Notes under the pieces: generated by a model | Told to the model about the DNA's origin: nothing | The model's input: only the letters and a program-made list of their open reading frames with translations | The model's database searches: none | Shown here: in pieces, positions 6,015 to 11,355 of the stretch | Layout: each line of letters opens with the position of its first letter | How positions within the stretch are numbered: position 1 is the first letter of the stretch | Made by a program: the position numbers and the translations under genes | Source: Firmicutes bacterium UBA4881 | GTDB lineage: Bacteria; Bacillota; DTU065 | NCBI GenBank assembly: GCA_002399235.1 | Contig: DHDH01000028.1 | Span: forward strand, 137,666 to 152,192 | Length of the DNA stretch: 14,527 bases | Reading direction: 5' to 3'

Positions 6015-9000
6015 GTGGAGTCGAGTTATCTACCCGCTCCCCGAACCGTGCATGCCAGTTTCCCGGCACACGGCTCTCCCACCGGATGAACTGAAGGAAT
6101 AGTTACTCCTTCAAGCGTAGGATAGCCAAGCATGAACCGTTGGTAAACTTCTTTTTTCCCCGCCTTATCATATTTTTTCAGGAGAAAAAGATATACTCGC
6201 TCACGGATAAAACTATCTAGATAGCGTCCTAACCGGCGATCTGTACAAAAACCGTATTCCTTTTGCCAACTAAGGACCTCTCTTTTTAGAGCTCCGGCTA
6301 TGTATTTAACACTATAGCCGGTCATGCTGCGATCAGATAATTTTTTGATTTTCTTCTTAAAGTTTTCCAGGCTATTTTTGGTTGGTGAAATTTCTTTGCC
6401 TCTTACCAAATAACCACTAAATTCAATTATTGGAATAGCTTCTGCTTCGAGACTAAACTGCAATAATTGTCCATCTCTCACTAGTTCATTTTTGCCTTTT
6501 AATAACGGAGCCAAAGCTAAAAGCACCTGGTCTTCGTTGATCTTAGCTGTTTTCCAAGTAAGATCAATAAATTTCTCTTCGAAGACTTTGGTGGCTAATA
6601 ATTTAAATAGTTGTTTTTTCTTTGAAGCTAGATCGAGCGTTTCAACTTTTCTTATCTGGTACCCTTTAACTAACCCCTCTTTGAGGTCTTGACCTGTACT
6701 TTGAGGTAATAGGGCACCGAGAATTTCGAGGATAGCTTCTAGTAATAAGCGATCCAGTTCATTACCTCCTAAAGGTCTATAAGCATTCTCCTGGAGAGTG
6801 CTTATAAGTTTCTGAACTGAGCTCTCCGAAGCACCAACCCTTTTAGCTGCACTTAGAAGAAAATCATCTGTAGCAATAGTTTTTACCAGTTTACCTTCCT
6901 TGGCTATTCTTCTTATCCACTCCTGCTTTCGTAAGGACACGGGTGTCCTCCTCCTTACTATTGGCGAGTGGCCGGTCTGTCTCCCTTCACAGTCCTTCTG
7001 TTACTACGAAGACTCCGCCCCTTCTGCTATTTGCAGAAGGTTCCTCTGTTCCTCTCTTTTGCTCCCTATAGATGGATTTAGGCTCCGCCTATGTCCGTCC
7101 CTTGCCAAATTGGCATCCAGAATCATACCGGAGGCTAGATTCTGAAAACGGGTAAACTTGCGGCACTACACGGACCTCAAACAGCGGTTCCTCTCGTAGC
7201 CATGTCCATCGGAGGTTAGCAGTTTAAACCACATTCCAGCCCAGCTTCATGCTTTGCATGTGGGCTTGACCTTTGATCTTAAATAAGATCTCTACAAAAG
7301 AGAAGCCTCAGAGCGCACCTCCGGGTTGCCGAACATCACGCCTACTTTTTCCCTTATTTGGTTAATAAATATAGTTATACACTTTGTTTTACCGATAACT
7401 CCTGTAAGTTTACGCAGAGCTTGAGACATGAGTCTTGATGGTGATAGGTAAGCCTTGGAAGACTTGGTCTTTACGGCTTTTCCCCCACCCCACACCGTGC
7501 ATGCAGCTTTCACCGCACACGGCGTTCCACCGATATTACCGGCTGATCTCCTTCGCTCTAGCCTATTAAAGCCTTCTTCGCTACTATGAGATCGCTGACT
7601 GTTGTCAGAGATCGGCTTACACCTAAGCTCCTTCTGACAACCCTCTCCAGTTCCGCACAGTCTATCCCTTCAATTGCAGACCTTAGGCGCCGTTAAGCCT
7701 TACGCAAAGCTAAGGTCTCAGTGCCTTTTGAGCCTTAACGGATTTGCCGGGCTGTTTTCTCCAGGCTTAAACAGCTCTTTGCGTAAGGGTTAAGTGAGGT
7801 TCGTTTTCTCGCCATAGTCTGCTTTTTAGGAGCCCCGCAACAATTAGTCACGACTTTACCTGGCTTCATACCCGTTTTCAGGTGTGAAAACGTGCATGCA
7901 GGAGTTTAGGCTAGCAGCCAGGGCACTCTGGCTGACTGAGGAGTTTCACCTCAGTAATCGACTGTACAGTTAGGTATAAACCCGGCCATTTCCCTAGTAG
8001 GTTAGAGGCCAACTGGACGCACCCTGGAGTCCTACATGGGCATCGCCCATCTCTCCCTCAATCTCTGCACGAGGTACTAGTGCGGCTACTGAGTCAATAA
8101 CAACAATGTCTACAGCGCCACTACGTACTAGTGCCTCTGTAATCTCCAGTGATGGCGATAGGTAGGACATCTGTCTTTCCCCCGCCCCACACCGTGCATG
8201 CGGCTTTCACCGCACACGGCGTTCCACCAGACTAGCTGGCTAGCATCCTTCACTCAGGTTTGTTTTTTCCTCAGAATAGTTGCCTATTCCTCACTGGCAA
8301 ACCTTCCTAGTTACTATGATGCCGCTGACTGCTGTCAGTTTCTTAGGTCTGCGTACCTCCACTGACAACCCTCAACTGTTCCATCTGGCTTATCCCTCTT
8401 TTAACTACCTTAGACCTCCCACATGTAATGCCCCAAGCTGGTCTGAAATCCCCGAGCAGGCTGGAGATTTCCTCATTTAGGCATAAAATGTTTTAAAGGA
8501 TTCGTTAACCTAGCCATAGTAGTTTTTTATGGAGCCCCGCAACTTAAGTCACGACTTTACCTGGCTTCAGACTAAGCTTAGACGCAGACCAAACTTAGCC
8601 TGCAGGAGATTAGGCTGACAGTAGACCAGTACTGTCTCCAGGCTTTTCACCTGGATCATTAGCCAGACAGTTAGGGTTATTCACCCTGCCTTTTTCGTAC
8701 ATAGACTTATAGGCAACAGTTCGCACCCTGCTCACCTGTATCAGGCTGAGAGACAAGGAGATTATCGATATCAACACCTAGATTCTTGGCATATGAAGGG
8801 TTTAGGGCATGCTCAGCATCGATAAATGCCGCTATGCCACCTCTTTTCTGTGTCTCCGCTATGGCATGCAAAGCTACTGTTGTTTTACCAGATGACTCAG
8901 GCCCATATACTTCGATAATTCTTCCCTTTGGTAAACCCCCTACACCTAAAGCTAAATCTAAAGAGATAGCACCAGTAGGAATTGCTTCAACTTCCATAGC

Positions 9001-9102
9001 TCGGTTCTCACCTAAACGCATGATTGAACCTTTACCAAAGTCTTTTTCAATTGACGAAATGGCATTTTGCAAAGCTTTTTCTCGTTCTTTGGTTTCGCTC
9101 AT
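5589..9102 (-). CDS. recA: RecA recombinase, interrupted by three group II introns (four exons)
   Basis: RecA binds single-stranded DNA, pairs homologous strands and triggers LexA self-cleavage. Exons are 8727-9102, 8023-8151, 7319-7437 and 5589-6014 (376, 129, 119 and 426 nt). Joined, they give exactly 1050 nt, a 349-aa protein of normal length. Motifs across the exons are Walker A GPESSGKT (67-74), VVIDSVAALVPRAEIEGEMGD, loop L2 around FGNPE^TTPGG, and the C-terminal domain ending VDDE. Intron 1 follows the first base of codon Ala126, intron 2 follows the first base of Ala169, and intron 3 falls between Glu208 and Thr209 inside loop L2. The ATG at 9100-9102 has AAGGGAGGT six bases upstream. 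Without splicing, translation would stop at 8707 after six intron-coded residues, giving an inactive 131-aa fragment. The exon sequence shows no internal damage, so the gene is probably functional after splicing. Confidence 0.95.
6026..6940 (-). CDS. Degenerate intron-encoded protein, maturase-like with lost reverse transcriptase site
   Basis: A 304-aa ORF in intron 3. Residues about 165-260 (EFSGYLVRGKEISPTKNSLENFKKKIKKL and onward to ALKREVLSWQKEYG and RRLGRYLDSFIRERVYLFLLKKY) resemble the thumb and X (maturase) domain of group II intron proteins. Upstream, YRPLG...DRLLLEAILEIL and VETLDLASKKKQ look like worn versions of reverse transcriptase blocks 2 and 3. The catalytic FFD of block 3 is missing, and the YADD box appears replaced by NEDQVLL after a deletion of the palm region. 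Normal family length is 420-600 aa. The frame is nevertheless uninterrupted and starts with GTG behind a strong AAGGAGGAGG site, so splicing help may still be selected. No HNH endonuclease domain is present. The last 16 codons run through domain V. The family assignment is by eye from weak similarity. Confidence 0.6.
   Translation of the reverse strand: MSLRKQEWIRRIAKEGKLVKTIATDDFLLSAAKRVGASESSVQKLISTLQENAYRPLGGNELDRLLLEAILEILGALLPQSTGQDLKEGLVKGYQIRKVETLDLASKKKQLFKLLATKVFEEKFIDLTWKTAKINEDQVLLALAPLLKGKNELVRDGQLLQFSLEAEAIPIIEFSGYLVRGKEISPTKNSLENFKKKIKKLSDRSMTGYSVKYIAGALKREVLSWQKEYGFCTDRRLGRYLDSFIRERVYLFLLKKYDKAGKKEVYQRFMLGYPTLEGVTIPSVHPVGEPCAGKLACTVRGAGR
6043..6076 (-). ncRNA. Intron 3 domain V catalytic hairpin
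   Basis: A 34-nt hairpin with AGC triad, GAAA tetraloop and ACGGTTC 3' arm, the most conserved part of group II intron RNA. It is also read as the C-terminal codons of the intron ORF (EPCAGKLACTVR). Confidence 0.9.
7319..7437 (-). CDS. recA: recA exon 3 (residues 170-208)
   Basis: A 119-nt segment encoding RLMSQALRKLTGVIGKTK followed by FINQIREKVGVMFGNPE, classic RecA core sequence leading into loop L2. It is bounded by the AT end of intron 2 and the GTGCG start of intron 3. Confidence 0.95.
7492..7525 (-). ncRNA. Intron 2 domain V catalytic hairpin
   Basis: 34 nt, differing from intron 1 domain V at one position that changes a G-C pair to G-U, so the fold is kept. Confidence 0.9.
7829..7868 (-). 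repeat. Intron-shared block, copy in intron 2
   Basis: This 40-nt segment matches the 39-nt segment 8531-8569 in intron 1, with only a small difference in the middle (minus strand: TGAAGCCAGGTAAAGTCGTG common to both, then GTTGCGGGGCTCC). It belongs to the structured domain I to III region and shows that the introns are related. Confidence 0.85.
8023..8151 (-). CDS. recA: recA exon 2 (residues 127-168)
   Basis: A 129-nt segment encoding LEITEALVRSGAVDIVVIDS, the Walker B region, then VAALVPRAEIEGEMGDAHVGLQ. It supplies the last two bases of codon 126 and the first base of codon 169. It is bounded by the AT end of intron 1 and the GTGCG start of intron 2. Confidence 0.95.
8189..8222 (-). ncRNA. 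Intron 1 domain V catalytic hairpin
   Basis: A 34-nt hairpin with CGC where intron 3 has AGC. The base stem changes are paired (ACGCC with GGTGT), so the fold is intact. CGC triads are known from group IIC introns such as that of Oceanobacillus iheyensis. Confidence 0.9.
8531..8569 (-). repeat. Intron-shared block, copy in intron 1
   Basis: Partner of 7829-7868. Further shorter matches on both sides (for example the plus-strand words CGCTGACTG, CTGACAACCCTC and CCATAGT) show homology through most of both introns. Confidence 0.85.
8727..9102 (-). CDS. recA: recA exon 1 (residues 1-125)
   Basis: This exon encodes the N-terminal helix, the ATPase core start and Walker A GPESSGKT (67-74), ending NLLVSQPDTGEQ. 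The ATG at 9100-9102 has AAGGGAGGT at ideal spacing. An earlier in-frame start at 9135 would fall inside the LexA box and promoter region and lacks family support. Confidence 0.96.
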
Positions 9103-9128
9103 TATCTTACCTCCCTTAATTGCGAACG

Positions 9129-9142
9129 CAAACATTTGTTCT
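9129..9142 (-). promoter_or_regulatory. LexA (DinR) operator of recA
   Basis: Minus-strand AGAACAAATGTTTG matches the Firmicutes LexA box CGAACRNRYGTTYC at 12 of 14 positions, with only the outermost bases differing. It begins 5 nt after the -10 box and so covers the expected start of transcription, as in other SOS promoters. Confidence 0.75.
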
Positions 9143-9147
9143 CTTTC

Positions 9148-9176
9148 ACTATAGCATAGGAGAATATATCAATCAA
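9148..9176 (-). promoter_or_regulatory. Sigma-A promoter of recA with extended -10
   Basis: TTGATT (9171-9176), a 17-nt spacer, then TATAGT (9148-9153) preceded by TGC, an extended -10 motif. The -35 overlaps the last codons and stop of thpR. A LexA box lies just downstream. Confidence 0.65.
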
Positions 9177-9711
9177 CTAACGGACAAATCGCCCTTGGCG
9201 TATAAATTGGACCACTTGGCCGCAAGTCGCTTGAAAACAATATAACCTCGGTTGCCTTAAAACTACCGAAAGAATAGCTGTCTTTTCTTTCCCATAAATT
9301 ATCAAGATTGGGCTTTTCTTGGTAGTCTTTTAATCTCGAGATCGTTAAATGAGGTTTAAATGGCTTCTTTTCTTCATAAAAAGGTATCGCTTGGGAAATT
9401 TGCTTAGCCAAATTAACTAGTGCTTCTTTACCTTTACCTACATCGATATACAACACTCTAGGCTCGGTAATTCTTGGCAGAACACCTAGTCCTTGTAAAG
9501 AGATGGTAAAGCTTTTAGTATCTTTTAAAGTATAAGTTAGTATTTCTTTTAAAGAATCTAGGTCACTTTCTGGCCGTTCACCTAAAAAGCAAAGAGTAAA
9601 ATGTAAGTTTTCTTTTTTTACTCTCTTCCCCGGCACTTTATTTTCCTCTTGCCACATATCAATTGTATTCGCAATGACATCATCTATTTTAAGAGCAATA
9701 AAAAGACGCAT
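9169..9711 (-). CDS. thpR: RNA 2',3'-cyclic phosphodiesterase (ThpR, 2H family)
   Basis: A 180-aa member of the 2H phosphoesterase (LigT/ThpR) family, which opens 2',3'-cyclic phosphate ends of RNA and may join or process tRNA halves. Two HxTx motifs carry the catalytic histidines: HFTL at 37-40 and HLTI at 121-124, with the expected spacing. The LGERPESDLDSL and PRVLYIDVG segments fit the family. The start is ATG at 9709-9711 with GGAGG six bases upstream. That ribosome binding site follows directly on the T tract of the preceding terminator. thpR next to recA is a common clostridial arrangement. The usual upstream cinA is absent here and is replaced by sporulation-associated genes. Confidence 0.93.
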   Translation of the reverse strand: MRLFIALKIDDVIANTIDMWQEENKVPGKRVKKENLHFTLCFLGERPESDLDSLKEILTYTLKDTKSFTISLQGLGVLPRITEPRVLYIDVGKGKEALVNLAKQISQAIPFYEEKKPFKPHLTISRLKDYQEKPNLDNLWERKDSYSFGSFKATEVILFSSDLRPSGPIYTPRAICPLVD

Positions 9712-9724
9712 GCACTGCCTCCTT

Positions 9725-9750
9725 TAAAAAAGTGAGCCTTGGGGCTCACT
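9725..9750 (-). terminator. Intrinsic terminator of the CBM-like gene
   Basis: An 8-bp perfect stem (AGTGAGCC/GGCTCACT, 9731-9750) with a CCAA loop is followed on the minus strand by six T. The stop codon TGA of the upstream gene is within the stem. Confidence 0.85.
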
Positions 9751-10324
9751 TTACTTCAACCATTTTCACGTTGTCAAACCAAACGGTGCCAGTCCCAGGA
9801 TAAGCAAATAGAGCAACTCTTAAAGCTTGAGTCTTGGTTGGAATCTTAATTGTCGCTTTAATTTCGCGCCAATTAAAAGTTCCTGTTAAAGGAGGAGTGA
9901 GATCTTTGCGATCGTTCCACTGTTTATTTGTTCCCTGCAACCAATAGGAAATATTTATGCCACCAGTCTCTTGACCTTTAGGTAGCTGCCAATTATCCAT
10001 TTTAAGCCATACAGAAATTTCGTAAGTTTTTCCTGCTTCCACAGGAACATCTTGGTACACTCTTCCAGCAAAGTTGTTAGGTATATCTAAACTAGAAACA
10101 ACAATTTTCAAGCTGGCGTTACCATCTATGTTGATAGACTTATCCATAGTCGCTTTATTAGGAGAGTTGGCAAATATCCAGTTTATAGTCCAATAATCTG
10201 GTAGCCCAGTTTTATCCCAGTCCATGCCTAAATCACCATTAACAATTAAATTGTTATCGCTCCAAGCTAAAGCCGGCATTGCTATTAGTAACAATAAACA
10301 AAGATATAAATATTTTCTGGCCAT
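9746..10324 (-). CDS. Secreted carbohydrate-binding-module-like protein (CBM4/9 type)
   Basis: A 192-aa protein with a typical signal peptide (basic MARKYLY, a run of hydrophobic residues, then MPALA as cleavage site) and one beta-sandwich domain of the CBM4/9 type. The domain starts LIVNGDLGMDWDKTGLPDYWT and continues with GNASLKIVV, a YQDVPVEAGKTYEISVWLK strand pair, and the late TVWFDNVKMVEV, which is the usual last strand of this fold. No catalytic domain is attached. The ATG at 10322-10324 is preferred over the TTG at 10330 because AGGAGGTGAT lies at better spacing. A candidate sigma-H promoter precedes it. Its role is unknown; it may bind cell-wall or spore-surface polysaccharide, which is inference. 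Confidence 0.8.
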   Translation of the reverse strand: MARKYLYLCLLLLIAMPALAWSDNNLIVNGDLGMDWDKTGLPDYWTINWIFANSPNKATMDKSINIDGNASLKIVVSSLDIPNNFAGRVYQDVPVEAGKTYEISVWLKMDNWQLPKGQETGGINISYWLQGTNKQWNDRKDLTPPLTGTFNWREIKATIKIPTKTQALRVALFAYPGTGTVWFDNVKMVEVK

Positions 10325-10349
10325 CCCCAAATCACCTCCTCTTAGTAGA

Positions 10350-10378
10350 GAATTCTTTTTTTAGTAGCTGTTTCCTGC
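10350..10378 (-). promoter_or_regulatory. Candidate sigma-H promoter of the CBM-like gene
   Basis: Minus-strand AGGAAAC (10370-10376) is followed after 11 nt by AAAGAATTC, matching sigma-H AGGAWWW and RnnGAATWW at all but the final position of each box. It lies about 26 nt upstream of the ATG, leaving room for the ribosome binding site. Confidence 0.5.
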
Positions 10379-10399
10379 CGACCCTCCCAAAGAGCACAT

Positions 10400-10431
10400 A
10401 AAAGTAAGAAAGACCCCCAAAAAGGGGGTCT
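10400..10431 (-). terminator. Intrinsic terminator of the SASP gene
   Basis: An 8-bp stem (AGACCCCC/GGGGGTCT, 10411-10431) with a 5-nt loop is followed on the minus strand by TTCTTACTTTT, 10 nt after the SASP stop. Confidence 0.8.
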
Positions 10432-10440
10432 GAACAAGCG

Positions 10441-10785
10441 TTAGTTAGTAATCTGATTCATTACGTTAGCGGGGCCACGGTTAGCAGCTTGTGCATACTG
10501 ATTCATTTCTTGAGCTAGCTGCTGTCTATATGGTACGCCTACACTTGGCTGTCTACCGCTTTGATATTGAGAAAGCAATTGCTCCTCAGCAAGCTGGATC
10601 ATACGCCGCACCATGTTGCCACCTACAGCACCACAGTCGCGGGATGTCATGTAACCCCAGTAACCGTTTTGGATCTGAGAAGTATCTATCTGTAGCTCGT
10701 TAGCTACTTCATACTTGAACTGATCCAAGGCCTGTTTAGCACCAAGGACTACAGTGGTGTTACTAGTTGAACTTCCTGTACCCAT
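10441..10785 (-). CDS. Alpha/beta-type small acid-soluble spore protein
   Basis: A 114-aa protein of the alpha/beta SASP family, which coats spore DNA, shifts it toward an A-like form and protects it from UV and heat. The two family signatures are LGAKQALDQFKYEVANEL, which includes the GPR germination-protease cleavage site around YEVA, and GYMTSRDCGAVGGNMVRRMIQLAEEQL. It carries a longer and Gln-rich C-terminus (QYSQSGRQPS-like stretch to the end) than the usual 60-90 aa members. The start is ATG at 10783-10785 with GGAGGTGAT at good spacing; a GTG at 10797 falls inside that binding site and is rejected. It ends in a strong terminator, so it is probably its own forespore transcript. Confidence 0.95.
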   Translation of the reverse strand: MGTGSSTSNTTVVLGAKQALDQFKYEVANELQIDTSQIQNGYWGYMTSRDCGAVGGNMVRRMIQLAEEQLLSQYQSGRQPSVGVPYRQQLAQEMNQYAQAANRGPANVMNQITN

Positions 10786-10868
10786 GCGTGTTATCACCTC
10801 CCGGCATCACTTATTGTACCCGGGAGTTTACGAATAATGTGTCTTTCTTTCTGCTAGAGTTGGAAAGG

Positions 10869-11309
10869 CTAACCTTGAAAGGGTTGTAGTTCAGTAGCGC
10901 GATTTTGGCTTACTCTTACCAGCACAATCCGCCCTTTTAGCAACAGTTTATTGGTCTGGAACACCTCAACTACTACCTCTACATGACGATTTCCTATTAA
11001 TAAAACCTCAGCACTGGCTATAAGTTCTCCTTCTGGTAAAATTGGACTCTCCATTTCAAAACTCATAGCTCTTAAGGTACCTATACCTGTCTTATTAGCA
11101 GAACAAGCTTCTGTCGCTGCATCAATAGCTAGCCCACAGGGAACAGTAGTCATAGGATGAAGATCCTTACCTATTGGCAACTCGCCTGCTTCTGCTTCCA
11201 TGAGAAAATTATATACATCGGTTGCCATATAAACCTTAGCTCTATCTCCAACACTAACCTTACCGGGATTTTTTGCTTGCTTTTCAATTTTTAAAGCACC
11301 TTTTTGCAT
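10869..11309 (-). CDS. Hotdog-fold thioesterase-like protein
   Basis: A 146-aa protein that resembles PaaI/4HBT hotdog proteins. The central helix reads MTTVPCGLAIDAATEACSANKTG and is followed by strand FEMESPILPEGELIASAEVLLIGNRHVEVVVEV and LLLKGRIVLVRV, the usual pattern of this fold. These enzymes generally cleave acyl-CoA thioesters; the specific substrate cannot be read here. The HGG-type catalytic signature is not clear, so activity is uncertain. The ATG at 11307-11309 has AGAGG upstream. It follows the dehydrogenase by 46 nt and may share its transcript. Confidence 0.55.
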   Translation of the reverse strand: MQKGALKIEKQAKNPGKVSVGDRAKVYMATDVYNFLMEAEAGELPIGKDLHPMTTVPCGLAIDAATEACSANKTGIGTLRAMSFEMESPILPEGELIASAEVLLIGNRHVEVVVEVFQTNKLLLKGRIVLVRVSQNRATELQPFQG

Positions 11310-11355
11310 ACTTAAACCTCTTTCCGCATCCCATTAAATAGTTATTACTTTATAT

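Larger units (their letters stand above)
6015..7318 (-). mobile_element. Group II intron 3 in recA, ORF-containing, 1304 nt
   Basis: Minus-strand 5' end GTGCGCTC at 7318, directly after CCGGAG of exon 3. The 3' end is CTCCAC at 6015, directly before ACGACACCAGGC of exon 4. Domain V is the 34-nt hairpin at 6043-6076 with AGC as the catalytic triad, pairing GAGCC with GGTTC and capped by a GAAA loop. Domain VI follows, with GGAG/CTCC pairing and a branch-point A 7 nt from the 3' end. About 370 nt of non-coding domain I-III sequence precedes the encoded ORF in domain IV. The domain V bases differ from those of introns 1 and 2, so it is a separate arrival. Confidence 0.92.
7438..8022 (-). mobile_element. 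Group II intron 2 in recA, no ORF, 585 nt
   Basis: The 5' end GTGCGTCC at 8022 follows CTCCAGG of exon 2, and the 3' end CTATCACCAT at 7438 precedes CAAGACTC of exon 3. Domain V lies at 7492-7525, with a CGC-type triad (ACGCC paired with GGTGT) and GAAA loop. Domain VI has a GGTG/CACC pairing and an A 8 nt from the 3' end. All frames are closed and no reverse transcriptase trace is visible, so splicing must be autocatalytic or helped in trans. It shares long blocks with intron 1, for example 7829-7868 with 8531-8569. Confidence 0.92.
8152..8726 (-). mobile_element. Group II intron 1 in recA, no ORF, 575 nt
   Basis: The 5' end GTGCGAAC at 8726 follows GAGCAGG of exon 1, and the 3' end CTATCGCCAT at 8152 precedes CACTGGAG of exon 2. 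Domain V is at 8189-8222 with a CGC-type triad and GAAA loop. Domain VI pairs GGCG with CGCC, with the A 8 nt from the 3' splice site. A CTCCTGC segment in domain I could serve as EBS1 and pair with the GCAGG end of exon 1. No open frame of note lies within it. It is a close relative of intron 2. Confidence 0.92.

Noticed and set aside
7292..7513. Small minus-strand frame spanning the end of intron 2 and exon 3
   Set aside because: Its first part is domain V and VI read as protein and its end is recA exon 3; it is a product of the unspliced sequence only.
7492..8222. Repeated hairpin at 7492-7525 and 8189-8222 as an IS terminal repeat or CRISPR repeat
   Set aside because: Each is group II domain V, placed 54 and 37 nt before the 3' splice sites, and there are only two near copies with a different third.
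5589..9102. recA broken by inteins
   Set aside because: The intervening sequences are full of stops, start GTGCG, end AT or AC and carry domain V hairpins, which is intron and not intein structure.
5589..9102. recA as a dead pseudogene
   Set aside because: All exon joints restore frame exactly and no stops or shifts occur in exons, and the SOS promoter and the recX coupling are intact.
8786..9154. Long plus-strand frame opposite recA exon 1
   Set aside because: It is the antisense of a highly conserved coding exon, has no ribosome site and no family resemblance.
10798..10868. Sigma-G promoter before the SASP gene
   Set aside because: CATTATT and TACAATA resemble the -10 element but no matching -35 lies at the right distance.
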